Translations under genes and position numbers: made by a program
In this document: positions 7,834-17,418 of the stretch, one piece after another
How positions within the stretch are numbered: the first letter of the stretch is position 1
Layout of the letters: every line of letters begins with the position of its first letter
Notes under the pieces: generated by a model
What the model saw: the letters and a program-made list of their open reading frames with translations, nothing else
Database searches by the model: none
What the model was told of the DNA's origin: nothing
From: Deltaproteobacteria bacterium
GTDB taxonomy: Bacteria > Desulfobacterota > Dissulfuribacteria > Dissulfuribacterales > UBA3076
Direction of reading: 5' to 3'
Assembly (NCBI GenBank): GCA_018399745.1
Contig: JAGYNZ010000020.1
Coordinates: 1-52,140, forward strand
DNA: 52,140 bases

Positions 7834-9876
7834 ATGCCAAGAGATATCCCCGTAGGCAATGGGAAACTGTTAATCTGCTTTGATCGGGATTATCGAATCA
7901 GGGAGCTTTATTTTCCTCATGTGGGCCAGGAGAATCACATGGGCGGCAAGGTGTGCCATTTCGGGGTATGGGTGGACCGCCAGTTTTCCTGGGTGGACGA
8001 AAACTGGCAGAAGGAGCTGTTTTATCTTCAAGATACCCTGGTTACCGAGGTGAAGCTGTATCAACCAGATCTGGGACTGCGCTTTATTTGCCACGACGTG
8101 GTGGATTTTCATGAAAATATTTACTTGAAAGAAGTTATTGTAGAGAACCTGGTGCCACGGACGAGGGAAATCCGCCTGTTCTTTCACCTTGACATGGGAA
8201 TAGCCGGCAATGATCTGGGAGATACCGCCGGGTTTGACCCTAAGACCGGGGCGGTGATCCACTATAAAGGGGCCAGATACTTCCTCGCCAGTGGCCTGAG
8301 TATTAATGGAGATGGTATCAGACAGTATGCCGTGGGGCATAAAGGGAGTACGGACAGGGAAGGCACCTTCAGAGATGCGGAAGACGGGGTCCTTTCCGGC
8401 AACCCGATTGCCCAGGGTTCGGTGGACTCAGTATTTTGTATAGACCTCACCCTGGAGGGAAACTCAAATGCCTCGGCCTACTTCTGGATTGCAGCAGCCT
8501 TTGAATGGCTGGAAGTAAATCGTCTGGACCGGCTGGTAAAATACAAACACCCCCGGAGATTGATTAAACGTACAGAGGATTACTGGCGCCTTTGGATTCG
8601 CAAAGAGAATCCTCCTTTGGAACTTTTGGAGAAAAAGCTCGCGGAGTTTTACCGTCGCAGCCTGATTATTATAAGGACCCAGATTGATGCGCAAGGAGGT
8701 ATCCTGGCGGCTAATGATTCGGATCTGGTCTATTTTAACCGGGATACATACTCCTATGTCTGGCCCCGCGACGGAGCCCTGGTAGCCCATGCCATGGACC
8801 TGGCAGGCCACCCCACGGTTTCCAGGAATTTTTTTCGATTCATTTCCAGCCTCTTACAGCCGGAAGGCTGTTTGCTCCACAAGTTCAACCCGGACGGTAC
8901 CCTGGCCTCGTCCTGGCACCCCTGGAGTCATGATGGACAGGAGCAGCTTCCCATACAGGAAGATTCCACTGCCCTGGTAATTTGGGCGCTCTGGCAGCAT
9001 TTCGTACTCTACCGCGACCTTGATTTTATTAAACCCCTCTATGCGCCCCTGGTAAAAAAGGCCGCGGATTTTATGTGCCGTTATCGGGACGATGAAACAG
9101 GGCTGCCGGCGCCTTCCTATGATTTGTGGGAAGAGCGCCGGGGTATTTTAAGTTTCACGGTGGGGGCGGTATTCGGGGGGCTTACAGCTGCCTCCCTTTT
9201 CTGCAAAGTCTTTGGAGAGGACGACAAGGCCTCTTACTACCGGCAGGTGGCAGCGGAAATTCGAGATGCCGCCTCCAATTTTCTTTGGCGGGAGGACTTA
9301 CACCGATTCTGCCGCATGGTCTACCGAAACTCAGGGGGTGACCTGAAGGTAGATGCCACCTGTGACTCCAGTATTTGGGGCCTGTTTGCCTTTGGAATGT
9401 ACAAGGCAGACGATGCCCGATTGGTTGTCAGCATGGAGACGTTGCGCAAACGATTATGGGTAAAGACTCCGGTAGGCGGCATGGCTCGTTATGAAGACGA
9501 TCCTTATCAGAGGGTAAGTCGGGAGGTAACCGGGAATCCCTGGTTTATCTGCACTCTCTGGCTGGCGGACTTCCTGCTGGAAAAGGACGATAGCGATGAG
9601 GGTACTGGTCAGGCAATGGAAATCCTCTCATGGGTCACTGATCATGCCCTGCCTTCAGGTGTCTTGGCAGAGCAATTAAATCCCTTTACTGGAGAACCCC
9701 TTTCTGTCTCGCCCCTGACTTGGAGCCATGCGACCTATATCACCACCATTCATCGTCTGCTCGGCCATTTGAGCGAGAGAGGGACGTTTCCTGATGCACA
9801 TTTAAGTCGGGAGGATTGGATGACCCGACTCTTTAACCAGACCTGTGATTCTATTCACGGCATCTGCAAAATTTAG
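7834..9876 (+). CDS. Glycoside hydrolase family 15 (glucoamylase-like)
   Basis: 680 aa from ATG 7834. An upstream TTG at 7729 would add 35 residues that do not look like family sequence. The N-terminal beta-sandwich (residues 1-270) starts MPRDIPVGNGKLL, as in bacterial GH15 enzymes. The catalytic (alpha/alpha)6 barrel has YVWPRDGAL at 308-316, the general acid region DLWEERRG at 430-437 and the general base region LAEQLNPF with Glu613. It therefore should cleave terminal alpha-glucosidic bonds of maltodextrin, glycogen or trehalose-like substrates, releasing glucose. There is no signal peptide, so it acts in the cytoplasm, fitting storage polysaccharide turnover. The exact bond specificity is not visible. 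Confidence 0.9.
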   Translation: MPRDIPVGNGKLLICFDRDYRIRELYFPHVGQENHMGGKVCHFGVWVDRQFSWVDENWQKELFYLQDTLVTEVKLYQPDLGLRFICHDVVDFHENIYLKEVIVENLVPRTREIRLFFHLDMGIAGNDLGDTAGFDPKTGAVIHYKGARYFLASGLSINGDGIRQYAVGHKGSTDREGTFRDAEDGVLSGNPIAQGSVDSVFCIDLTLEGNSNASAYFWIAAAFEWLEVNRLDRLVKYKHPRRLIKRTEDYWRLWIRKENPPLELLEKKLAEFYRRSLIIIRTQIDAQGGILAANDSDLVYFNRDTYSYVWPRDGALVAHAMDLAGHPTVSRNFFRFISSLLQPEGCLLHKFNPDGTLASSWHPWSHDGQEQLPIQEDSTALVIWALWQHFVLYRDLDFIKPLYAPLVKKAADFMCRYRDDETGLPAPSYDLWEERRGILSFTVGAVFGGLTAASLFCKVFGEDDKASYYRQVAAEIRDAASNFLWREDLHRFCRMVYRNSGGDLKVDATCDSSIWGLFAFGMYKADDARLVVSMETLRKRLWVKTPVGGMARYEDDPYQRVSREVTGNPWFICTLWLADFLLEKDDSDEGTGQAMEILSWVTDHALPSGVLAEQLNPFTGEPLSVSPLTWSHATYITTIHRLLGHLSERGTFPDAHLSREDWMTRLFNQTCDSIHGICKI

Positions 9877-9993
9877 CGCCGATTTATACGAAATCAGCAC
9901 CAGCAATATTATTTTGATTGCACAATCAATACAGACAGGCATAAAATCGTGACCATGGTTGCACTTTCCATGGATTTACCAAGGGAGGACAAA

Positions 9994-10447
9994 TTGACAA
10001 AAACCTTTGTCTTGTCGCAGGTGCTTCAGGATCTCTTTGCCTCGCAAGGATCAGCAGTTCTGGCCACTACGGAAAGCGGTCGGCCCTACCTCAGCCTAAT
10101 GGCCTTTGCAGCCAGTGATGATCTCAGGTTTCTAGTGGTAGCAACCCCGAAGGCGAGCCGCAAACATCGTAATTTGATGACCGATCCACGGGTGGCCCTT
10201 CTTGTGGACAAACCGTACGAATAAGCCTGATGACGTGAAGCAGGCCATGGCCGTAACTGTAATGGGCGTGGCCGAAGAGTGCTCTACAGCGGAGGCGGAG
10301 TATTTTCTCGGCCTCTATCGGGACAAACACCCACATTTGGTAGAATTTGCCACCTCGTTGGAAAATGTCCTGGTGAAGGTAAAGGTGGACAGATACTACT
10401 TGGTAAGCCGATTCCAGGAGGTCAGGGAATATTCCCCTGGCTCTTGA
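9994..10447 (+). pseudogene. Pyridoxamine 5'-phosphate oxidase-fold protein, frameshifted
   Basis: Two overlapping frames together make one PPOX/flavin-reductase-like split barrel of about 150 residues. The first runs through ...AVLATTESGRPYLSLMAF and DPRVALLVD, then stops at 10224; the second resumes as RTNKPDDVKQAMAVTVMGVAEE to 10447. Removing one A from the AAA at 10210-10212 would restore D-N-R-T-N-K, the expected turn of this family, so the break is a single +1 insertion. I place the start at TTG 9994, which has GGGAGG 6 nt upstream; in-frame GTG/ATG at 9949/9955 are alternatives. Such proteins bind FMN or F420 or heme-like cofactors. It may be a recent pseudogene or a sequencing error in a short A run. 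Confidence 0.75.
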
Positions 10448-10529
10448 GTCTTTTTTTCAGAAAAGGGTCTCCTCCAACAGTCTATTGAGAATTTGATGAC
10501 CTGTCTGATGCCGGCGACATCTGTCCCGG

Positions 10530-11090
10530 TCAGGCTGAATGGAATACGGGGAGAAGTTCCCTGGGGATCTCCTTTAATTTTGGACTTTTGCTGTCCTTGT
10601 CGGATAGGATCGGGGTTTTTATGGGCCAGTCGATATCTATGGTCGTATCTGCCCAAAAGATCCCGTAATCATCCCCAGGTGTATAGAAATCAGTACACTT
10701 ATATATAACATCGGCGCTTTTACCCAGCACCACGAATCCGTGGGCAAAACCCTCCGGTATAAAGATCTGTCGCCTGTTCTCTGCTGAAAGACAGGCCCCG
10801 AACCACTGCCCGAAATTAGGTGAGCCAATCCGTATATCTACGGCAATATCGAATATTTCCCCTGTTATTACAAATACCAGTTTACCTTGGGCGTTTTTGA
10901 GTTGATAGTGAAGTCCTCGTAGAACGCCATTCCCGGAGTGGGAATAGTTATCCTGGACAAACACCGGATCTATTCCGCCTTCTGCATATCTTACCCGGTT
11001 GTAGGTTTCCATGAAAAAGCCACGGGTGTCTGCGAATACATCCGGCTCAATCAGAAAAACACCGGGAAGACCTGCCTTAGTAAAATTCAT
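10530..11090 (-). CDS. rmlC: dTDP-4-dehydrorhamnose 3,5-epimerase
   Basis: 186 aa, normal length for RmlC. It epimerises C3 and C5 of dTDP-4-keto-6-deoxyglucose on the way to dTDP-L-rhamnose in the cytoplasm. Visible signatures are [13 protein letters not shown] near the N-terminus, the active-site LRGLHYQ with its catalytic His, [12 protein letters not shown], and [16 protein letters not shown] holding the catalytic Tyr. It overlaps the end of rmlA by 14 nt and is the last gene of a leftward nucleotide-sugar operon. rmlB and rmlD are not in the window, so the pathway is completed elsewhere, or the product is another 6-deoxysugar. Confidence 0.93.
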   Translation of the reverse strand: MNFTKAGLPGVFLIEPDVFADTRGFFMETYNRVRYAEGGIDPVFVQDNYSHSGNGVLRGLHYQLKNAQGKLVFVITGEIFDIAVDIRIGSPNFGQWFGACLSAENRRQIFIPEGFAHGFVVLGKSADVIYKCTDFYTPGDDYGIFWADTTIDIDWPIKTPILSDKDSKSPKLKEIPRELLPVFHSA

Positions 11091-11964
11091 TGGTTGCTTC
11101 CTCTGGAACGATCTTCATAAGGTACTGGCCGTAATTATTTTTCAACATATCTTTGGCGAGTTCTTTGAGCTGCCCTTGGTCTATATAGCCAAGACGAAAG
11201 GCAATTTCTTCAATGCAGGCAATTTTGAGTCCTTGCCGTTCCTGAATGGCCTGTACAAAATCGTTGGCCTGCAGAAGTGATTCATGGGTACCGGTATCAA
11301 GCCAGGCAAATCCCCGTCCCAGGAGTTCTACTCGAAGTTGACTGCGCCGCAGGTATTCCAGGTTCACATCGGTGATTTCAAGCTCTCCGCGGACTGAGGG
11401 CCGGAGGCCTTCTGCTATTTCTATTACTTCATTATCATAAAAATAGAGTCCGGGAACGGCGTATTTGGATTTGGGTCTTGCAGGTTTTTCCTCGAGCCCT
11501 ATAACATTGCCCTGTTGATCAAATTCGACCACACCGTAACGCTCAGGATCACGAACCAGATATCCGAAGATAATGCCGCCTTTTTCCAGTGTGCTGCATC
11601 TCCTGAGTATATCGGGAAGCCCGTGTCCGAAAAATATGTTGTCCCCAAGGACAAGCGCCACTTTATCACTACCTATAAATGACTTTCCTATAATGAAGGA
11701 CTGGGCCAGTCCCCCAGGGCTCGGTTGTTCTGCATAAGAGATGGAAAGGCCGCATTGTGAACCATCATGGAGAAGTTCTTTGAACCTGGGCAAATCCTCA
11801 GGAGTGGATATAATAAGTATCTCACGTATACCTGCCAACATCAGCACTGATAATGGATAATATATCATTGGCTTGTCATAAACAGGCATAAGCTGTTTGC
11901 TTACCACGCGGGTGATCGGGTACAGGCGCGTTCCGGAACCCCCGGCCAGAATTATTCCTTTCAT
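11077..11964 (-). CDS. rmlA: Glucose-1-phosphate thymidylyltransferase
   Basis: 295 aa, the usual length. It couples dTTP and glucose-1-phosphate to dTDP-glucose plus pyrophosphate. The N-terminus has the nucleotide-binding [11 protein letters not shown] and [29 protein letters not shown] carries the metal-binding Asp; [20 protein letters not shown] and LEITDVN are also family signatures. It starts 17 nt after the sugar dehydrogenase gene and overlaps rmlC, so the three form one transcription unit. The products feed O-antigen, exopolysaccharide or glycan synthesis. Confidence 0.95.
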   Translation of the reverse strand: MKGIILAGGSGTRLYPITRVVSKQLMPVYDKPMIYYPLSVLMLAGIREILIISTPEDLPRFKELLHDGSQCGLSISYAEQPSPGGLAQSFIIGKSFIGSDKVALVLGDNIFFGHGLPDILRRCSTLEKGGIIFGYLVRDPERYGVVEFDQQGNVIGLEEKPARPKSKYAVPGLYFYDNEVIEIAEGLRPSVRGELEITDVNLEYLRRSQLRVELLGRGFAWLDTGTHESLLQANDFVQAIQERQGLKIACIEEIAFRLGYIDQGQLKELAKDMLKNNYGQYLMKIVPEEATNEFY

Positions 11965-11981
11965 AATCTTATGTCCCTGTT

Positions 11982-13361
11982 TTATAATGGTTTGATAGCC
12001 ATTGCGCCCACTGCTAGATAGCTGAATCCCTTGGAAACCATCTCTTCGAAATCAGGAATCATGCGCCGCCCGTCCATCACGAGATAGGGTGGTTTAACGC
12101 TTTCCTCTACAGTCCGTGAAAGCCCCCTGAATTCTTCACAGTCAGAGGAAATGAAAAGCGCGTGAGATTCTTCCAGCGCCTCTCTGGCTGTATAAAAATA
12201 GCTGATTTTTTCAAAAAGGATGTTTTTAGATGTGGAAAACTCGGCCCTTGCAGTATCAATTGCCAAAGGGTCATAAGCCTTTATGTTGGCCACCCCTTTC
12301 CCCAAGAGAGATTCGATGACCTTGATTGAAGAGGCATCCCGCATATCGTTGGTGTGCTTCTTAAAGGCCAGCCCCAATACAGCGATTGTCTTGTTATTAA
12401 ACTGAAATCCCACCTCGGTTATGGCCCTGTCAATGAGATAGACCTTTTGAAATTCGTTTACTTCATAGGAGGCTTCAAGCATCTTCGTGCTTACGTTTAC
12501 CCTTCGCATTTGGTAGATTAGTGAAGCGATATCTTTCCCAAAACAGCTTCCACCCGCTCCGTTGCTTACAAAAGATCCCCATGTACTGATCCTGTCGTCT
12601 GCCGTAACCCCAAGTCTGAGGTCATCTATTTTGACGTTTGGAAATTTTTCCCCGATCTTTGCCCCGACACCATTCCAGAAAGATATGTAGGTAAGAAGCA
12701 GGGTGTTGGCAACGTATTTAATTGCCTCCGCAGACTCCGGTGTGGTCTCTATGTATTTTATTCGGACGTGATTGATGAATTGGGAATATACCCTGCGAAG
12801 GATTTTAAAATCTTCTTCATTATCACAGCCCACCACAACCCTGTCCGGACTTCGTGCCTGAGCAACGGCTGTTCCCTCTGCCAGGAATTCTGGATTTGAA
12901 GCAACACCAAAGTTTTCCACACCATGGGTGTTCATGATCTCCTGCAGGTGTCGAGCTGTCCCAATAGGCACGGTACTTTTATTTACAAAGATAATCCTGC
13001 GCCTGTCCTTTCTTTTTGCAACTGCCACTGCAAGATTTTCAGCCGCGGCATTGTAAGAAATAAGATTGGTGGAGCCGTCCAGATTCGGAGGGGTCGGCAG
13101 ACACATGAAAATAGCATCAGTACCCTCTATTACTGAGTCCAAGTCCGAAATAAAGAACAGGTATTTACCAATTGTTTCCTTGATAATATTAGTCAATCCA
13201 GGCTCATTGACGTATTTTTCAATCTCTTCGGTCTGACCGGTTGAAAATGCCTTAATCTTGTTGGAGTCAATGTCATATGCATATACTTCGTGACCATACT
13301 CTGAACACACCGCAGCATGTACAAGACCCACATAACCGGTTCCTGCAACGATTATTTTCAT
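11982..13361 (-). CDS. UDP-glucose 6-dehydrogenase family protein
   Basis: 459 aa. The NAD-binding Rossmann motif GTGYVGL occupies residues 7-13; STVPIGTA and [10 protein letters not shown] are family signatures; the catalytic cysteine is Cys273 in [10 protein letters not shown]. The normal bacterial version is GFGGSCFPKD, so both the Phe before GG and the Pro after CF are replaced. The surrounding ALIYQ-like sequence resembles the animal-type UGDH more than short bacterial Ugd. It should oxidise UDP-glucose (or a related UDP/GDP sugar) to the uronic acid with two NAD+. It heads the rmlA-rmlC operon, so it supplies acidic sugar for surface polysaccharide. The exact sugar is uncertain. Confidence 0.9.
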   Translation of the reverse strand: MKIIVAGTGYVGLVHAAVCSEYGHEVYAYDIDSNKIKAFSTGQTEEIEKYVNEPGLTNIIKETIGKYLFFISDLDSVIEGTDAIFMCLPTPPNLDGSTNLISYNAAAENLAVAVAKRKDRRRIIFVNKSTVPIGTARHLQEIMNTHGVENFGVASNPEFLAEGTAVAQARSPDRVVVGCDNEEDFKILRRVYSQFINHVRIKYIETTPESAEAIKYVANTLLLTYISFWNGVGAKIGEKFPNVKIDDLRLGVTADDRISTWGSFVSNGAGGSCFGKDIASLIYQMRRVNVSTKMLEASYEVNEFQKVYLIDRAITEVGFQFNNKTIAVLGLAFKKHTNDMRDASSIKVIESLLGKGVANIKAYDPLAIDTARAEFSTSKNILFEKISYFYTAREALEESHALFISSDCEEFRGLSRTVEESVKPPYLVMDGRRMIPDFEEMVSKGFSYLAVGAMAIKPL

Positions 13362-13402
13362 AGCTACCTCTTTTTAGTACGGGCTTTATCGTACCGTTCT
13401 AT

Positions 13403-14434
13403 TTACCATCCGGTTAAATAGCCTGCCAGTCCCACGCCTAAACCTACAAATAAATTAATGCCCTTGATCTTGAAAAAGTCCAGACGTGATTCGGCAAGCA
13501 TGGGCAACATGCCATGACCATCCTGCACCACGGAGCTTGCCAGGAGGATGCTGAAGGGCAGGGCATTTTGATAAAACAGGGTAAGAAATATCATGTGCGG
13601 CCCTGATTCAGGGATGAGCCCGACCAGGCACGCAATTGCCAATACGATTAGCTGATTTTGCTGTATCCAGCCTTCAAGATGAAGTTGATCAATCAGTATG
13701 TGCATCAGGAATAATGCCGCAAAGGTCCAGAGGAATATTCGTAAAACGTGGACTTTTGCTATATGCTCCCACAGGTGTTCCTCCAGGAAATGTTCCGGTA
13801 CGGTGGATACGATAAAAAGTGCTACTGCTGTGACTATGAAGAGGGTGATCCTGATCCAGTTCCATGTGGAAGGCCCCAGTTTGCCGCTGAGTATAACGAA
13901 AAGGAACAATAAAAGAGTGACGGACAATACTCCGCGGGCCATGGAACAATGTCTCCATTGCTCTTTAATGCTCCCCCATGGGAAACAGTGGCACACCTCT
14001 TCTTCATGTAGTTCGAATTTCTGTTGACATCCAGACCGGCGGATCGCCTTGTCCCCGAGCAAAAGATCGATCAGAAAACCTGAAAAGACACCTAACAAAA
14101 ACAGGATGAGAAAGATTAACATGGCCTTTTTCGGAATCAGAGACAACATGACAAAGGCCTCATCTCCACTGGTGGAAATCATGGCTGTCACCAAGGCACC
14201 CATGGTGAATACTCCATGCGAATAAAGGGCTACTGCCGCGAACGCCCCGAGACAACCAGGGGTTGCCCCTAAAAAACCAGCCAGCAGATACTGTTTTAAT
14301 CGGCTGCCGTGGAGTTCCTCATGAAAGAGACCCCTGGAAAGGACGTTCAGATACTCGATCACCAGCATCATCATAAAGACAAAGCCGGTAATCATGAGGG
14401 CGTGACTAAGGCTCTGCTCTAAAAAATCTAACAT
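13403..14434 (-). CDS. Putative heavy-metal permease (ArsP_2/10-TM family)
   Basis: 343 aa from ATG 14434; a GTG at 14488 would add a proline-rich stretch and neither start has a clear ribosome site. The protein has about nine to ten hydrophobic helices in two halves with similar motifs: AGFLGATPGCLGAF in the first and IACLVGLIPESGPHMIF in the second, the repeated G-x-x-P-x-C/G-G signature of the ArsP_2 putative 10-TM metal exporter family. A cytoplasmic loop around residues 135-170 holds CQQKFELHEEEVCHC, a possible metal-binding site. It sits 41 nt upstream of the sugar dehydrogenase on the same strand but shares no obvious role with it. The substrate (arsenic, manganese or another ion) is not deducible. 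Confidence 0.72.
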   Translation of the reverse strand: MLDFLEQSLSHALMITGFVFMMMLVIEYLNVLSRGLFHEELHGSRLKQYLLAGFLGATPGCLGAFAAVALYSHGVFTMGALVTAMISTSGDEAFVMLSLIPKKAMLIFLILFLLGVFSGFLIDLLLGDKAIRRSGCQQKFELHEEEVCHCFPWGSIKEQWRHCSMARGVLSVTLLLFLFVILSGKLGPSTWNWIRITLFIVTAVALFIVSTVPEHFLEEHLWEHIAKVHVLRIFLWTFAALFLMHILIDQLHLEGWIQQNQLIVLAIACLVGLIPESGPHMIFLTLFYQNALPFSILLASSVVQDGHGMLPMLAESRLDFFKIKGINLFVGLGVGLAGYLTGW

Positions 14435-14975
14435 TGGCTCAGGATCGGGAATTTGATGTTGAGGGCCCTGCAAACCGGGCAATGGCACAATGTGACTTCA
14501 TGGTATAGGATCTTTTCGGAATACAGATTATCAAACCTTTGTAATTTACGTATAACATCAACTGAATATGTCGACAAAAATCTGTTTTTTTTTTAACCTG
14601 TCATTTGTATGTTTGGACACGGCGTTATGAAAAAAGTAACTGTATAATATAATCAGTACATGTCGCCTCAGGCAACCCTATTTTCAATTCCAAGGGACCA
14701 CAAGGGATACATGAAAAGGGCCTCTCTATCTTCGGCCGCAGATAGCATTATGCCCTTGATTTGATGCGGGTTAAATCACATAAGTAGACGATACGGCCAT
14801 TTTAGAAAATTATTTTTCTTTTTTCATGTCTATTATTGCATTTTTCTGATTTCAGACCCGTTGAAAAAAGTTTTAAGGGTAGCGAAGACTTTCTGGGATT
14901 CATTCGTATCAAAATATAGAGGCATGCATGCAACTTTGAAAGGACTATGTAAGAACCCAAAGAGAGGTAACAATT
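14435..14975. other. Divergent intergenic region before metal-stress island
   Basis: About 540 nt between the leftward permease and the rightward ZraP-like gene. A TATAAT lies at 14643-14648 but without a good -35 at normal spacing. An AGAGAGG ribosome site at 14960-14967 serves the gene at 14976. The GCATGCATGC near 14922 is a short palindrome. A promoter for the ECF sigma factor encoded at 15751 would be expected here, but I could not define one by eye. Confidence 0.45.
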
Positions 14976-15428
14976 ATGAAGAAAAAGGTGGTAGTATCGG
15001 CACTGATTATGGCGGTGTCTATGTGGTCGGTGGCTTATGCATATAATGCAGTCGGACCCATGGGATGCTGTGGCAAAGGGTCCTTAAGACAGGATTTGCT
15101 GGCTCAGCTTCCAGCGGAAAAAGAGACCCTTTTCCATCGGACGATGAGAGAGGCCCGGGAAAAGGGTTCTGAAATTCGTGAACAAATGAAGATAGTTCGT
15201 CAAGAAATCGAAGAGATAATTGTTGCAGAACCTTTTGAGGAGGATCTGTTTCGTGAAAAAACACGTGACATGCATAACCTTCAAAAGAGAATGCATTCTA
15301 TCACGGAGGATGCCGTGGCGACTTTGGCAACACAGTTTACGGCGGACGAGCGCAAGGTCTTGATTAAACTGCTTCCGGACGGAATAGGCTATCATGGCCG
15401 CCATGCAACGAAATGGGGGCATAAATAG
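14976..15428 (+). CDS. Soluble periplasmic ZraP/Spy-like metal-stress protein
   Basis: 150 aa. A signal peptide (MKKK, hydrophobic core, cleavage after AYA at residue 22) exports it. The mature part begins with MGCCGKG, a potential metal-binding cysteine pair, and continues as long amphipathic helices with the LPAEKETLFHRTMREA pattern of the periplasmic heavy-metal sensor/ZraP family, and ends in a His-rich tail (YHGRHATKWGHK). It is clearly homologous to the membrane-anchored sensor encoded at 16763 (compare LPAEKETLFHRT with LPDEKATLFFKT). It is probably a periplasmic chaperone or metal buffer that belongs to the regulon of the sigma factor next door. Confidence 0.8.
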   Translation: MKKKVVVSALIMAVSMWSVAYAYNAVGPMGCCGKGSLRQDLLAQLPAEKETLFHRTMREAREKGSEIREQMKIVRQEIEEIIVAEPFEEDLFREKTRDMHNLQKRMHSITEDAVATLATQFTADERKVLIKLLPDGIGYHGRHATKWGHK

Positions 15429-15750
15429 CCACAGAATAGATCTGTGAAGGTCTTTCCTGGTTTTGTGTAACACAACATCGGCCCAATTCCTTGAAAGCAA
15501 TGTTAATCCTTTATGTTGTAATATTGTGTGCGGAATTCATTGCGAGTGCTGTACGGAAAATTTGGGGAAAGGGCCGATGTTCTTTACCTTTCGGGAAAGA
15601 TGGGGATATTGCATCTCCTGTATTGTTAAGGGATTGAGATAAACGATTTCAGAGTCCTGCTCTACGCCTTGGGCCTGCGGTATTCACTTTTTTTAAAGAT
15701 TGGGGTCCGCCCTCACAACATTTTTGCGTTAACTTCAGGTTACACCAGAT
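15429..15750. other. Leader region of sigma-factor operon with inverted repeat
   Basis: 322 nt without a gene. AACATCGGCCC at 15474-15484 is matched by its exact reverse complement GGGCCGATGTT at 15571-15581, an 11-bp stem closing an 86-nt loop. A smaller TCTTT...AAAGA hairpin follows at about 15581-15600. There is no U tract after the stem, so it is not an obvious terminator. It may be a structured leader or a regulatory site for the operon starting at 15751. Confidence 0.5.
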
Positions 15751-16320
15751 ATGCATGTAGATCCTACAGATCTCGATGACTCACTGCTGCTCCAGCAGAT
15801 AAGACAGGGAGGCCATGAAGCATTCGCTGTTCTTGTAAATCGTTACGCCGATCGATGTTACCGTATTGCTTATCGTCTTGTCTCCAGCAAGGACGATGCG
15901 GAGGACATTGTGCAGGAGGCGTTTTTGAAGCTATGGCGCAGACCGAAGTTGTGGGACCCTTGCAAAGGTGCCAAATTTACCACGTGGTTTTATAGAGTAG
16001 TCATAAACCTCTGCGTTGATCACCAGAGAAAGAAAAGGCCGCTTGGTTTTCTGGAAGACATGGAATTTGCGGATGGAAATCCGGGGCATGATGCATTATT
16101 GGACAATCATCAGAGACAGTCTTTACTGGAGCGTTTCATCAGCGATTTGCCGGATCGGCAGCGGCAGGCCCTTGCTCTATGTTTTTATGAAGGTGTGAGC
16201 AACCATGATGCAGCGGATATGATGGGCGTGACATTAAAGGCACTGCAATCTTCCATCATGCGTGCCAAGATGACATTGAAAAAGAAAGTGAAACTATACT
16301 TAGGTGGAGGTTCGACATGA
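15751..16320 (+). CDS. ECF-type RNA polymerase sigma factor
   Basis: 189 aa, typical size for an extracytoplasmic-function sigma factor. Region 2 is visible as YRIAYRLVSSKDDAEDIVQEAFLKLW with the TTWFYRVVINLCVDHQRKK segment behind it; region 4 is LPDRQRQALALCFYEGVSNHDAADMMGV followed by the recognition helix LQSSIMRAK. It directs RNA polymerase to stress promoters when freed from its anti-sigma factor. Its stop overlaps the next start by 4 nt, and the third gene is a periplasmic sensor, the same logic as CnrH/CnrY/CnrX, although here the order is sigma, anti-sigma, sensor. Targets probably include its own operon, the ZraP-like gene upstream and the efflux genes downstream. Confidence 0.93.
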   Translation: MHVDPTDLDDSLLLQQIRQGGHEAFAVLVNRYADRCYRIAYRLVSSKDDAEDIVQEAFLKLWRRPKLWDPCKGAKFTTWFYRVVINLCVDHQRKKRPLGFLEDMEFADGNPGHDALLDNHQRQSLLERFISDLPDRQRQALALCFYEGVSNHDAADMMGVTLKALQSSIMRAKMTLKKKVKLYLGGGST

Positions 16321-16766
16321 GAATGGACCCGAAACAGTTCAGGGAGTATGTGCTTATACACGGTACGGATATCCTTGGCTGGCCTGAAGACATAAGAACG
16401 CCTGGGCTGAAGGCCCTGGAGTCCTCTTTGGAGCTACAGGCCCTCTTGGAAGATGAAGAACGTTTCGAAAGGGTTCTCAAAGAAAGGAGATATGAAGATC
16501 CCCGTCCGGAGCTGGCGGAATGTATTATCTCTGCTTCACGGCGGAAAAAGGATAAAAGGCCCCATTCGATTGTCGTGTTTTTCTCAGACCTGTTTTGGGA
16601 ATTCGGGGTGCCAAATCGGGCGCTTACTGCGTTTTCAGTCTCCCTTCTTATTGCACTGATCCTGGGATTTGCTATTGGCTTTTTCTATCCGTCAGGGGCC
16701 ATTTCTTCAGAGCAAAACCAAATAAACCTGGAGGCGTTTTTGTACTGTGAAGGGGATGTGCTATGA
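16317..16766 (+). CDS. Single-pass anti-sigma-like membrane protein
   Basis: 149 aa. The cytoplasmic N-terminus has the WPE-type signature (MDPKQFREYV...GWPEDIRTPGLKAL...LQALLEDE) known from small proteins encoded next to ECF sigma factors with a periplasmic heavy-metal sensor. A single hydrophobic helix lies at about residues 100-122 (ALTAFSVSLLIALILGFAIGFF), with a short periplasmic tail. It overlaps the sigma gene by ATGA and the sensor gene by 4 nt, so the three proteins should be made in fixed ratio. I infer that it sequesters the sigma factor and receives the signal from the sensor. It has no zinc-binding HxxxCxxC motif, so it is not a ZAS-type anti-sigma factor. Confidence 0.75.
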   Translation: MRMDPKQFREYVLIHGTDILGWPEDIRTPGLKALESSLELQALLEDEERFERVLKERRYEDPRPELAECIISASRRKKDKRPHSIVVFFSDLFWEFGVPNRALTAFSVSLLIALILGFAIGFFYPSGAISSEQNQINLEAFLYCEGDVL

Positions 16767-17269
16767 GTAAAAAAATGAAAATTCTGGTATTTGGTTCGTT
16801 TCTCTTGAACGTATTGCTCGTCGGGTTCATCCTGGGTGGTTTGTACCATCGCTTTGGTGGGCCGGACTTTACAGGCAGGCATGACTTTATGGGTAGACAG
16901 AGTCGAGAACTTGCGTCTAAATTGCCTGATGAAAAGGCGACATTGTTTTTTAAAACCCTGGAAGAGGTGCGTCTGGAGAATCGGGAGGCGCACAAACAGA
17001 TTCGAGAGGCAAGAGAGCGGGCGATGAAGATAATGGCTGCACCTGTTTTTGATGAGGCATTCTACTGTGCAGAGGTAGCAAAGCTGCAAGAACTCCGCAG
17101 TCAGATGAAACGGCGGTTTGCCGATGCCACTATCGAATTGGCGAGACGTTTTGGTCCGGAGGACAGAAAGGCCTTGGCGCAATACCTGAGAAGTGCTCGA
17201 AAACCGTTTCGGGAGGCCGGGCCCCAACTGCGGGGACATGGTCCTTCACCTGTTGAAGGGCATCAATAA
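16763..17269 (+). CDS. Membrane-anchored periplasmic heavy-metal sensor (CnrX/ZraP-like)
   Basis: 168 aa. One N-terminal hydrophobic segment (residues 7-27) without a cleavage motif anchors it, leaving a periplasmic helical hairpin. The LPDEKATLFFKTLEEVRLENREAHKQI pattern and the later FGPEDRKALAQYL are signatures of the heavy-metal sensor family; His residues lie near the membrane (YHRF, GRHDF) and at the C-terminus (RGHG, EGHQ). By analogy with CnrX it should bind a metal or sense misfolded envelope proteins and relay this to the anti-sigma factor. It is a paralogue of the soluble protein at 14976. Confidence 0.82.
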   Translation: MSKKMKILVFGSFLLNVLLVGFILGGLYHRFGGPDFTGRHDFMGRQSRELASKLPDEKATLFFKTLEEVRLENREAHKQIREARERAMKIMAAPVFDEAFYCAEVAKLQELRSQMKRRFADATIELARRFGPEDRKALAQYLRSARKPFREAGPQLRGHGPSPVEGHQ

Positions 17270-17418
17270 GGAATTAAGCCTCTTTCCAAAGAAAAAATAC
17301 TTTCCCTGTACATTGAAGGCCATATGGACTGCTATGGACATAACCTTTTTTAACGGGCAGGATGTTTTGCTTACATATGCCGAAAAGATAGAAAGTATGT
17401 ATGACATAGAGGTATGTA

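Noticed and set aside
14643-14648. TATAAT as a promoter for the ZraP-like gene
   Set aside because: No acceptable -35 element at 16-18 nt spacing, and it would leave a 5' leader of more than 300 nt.
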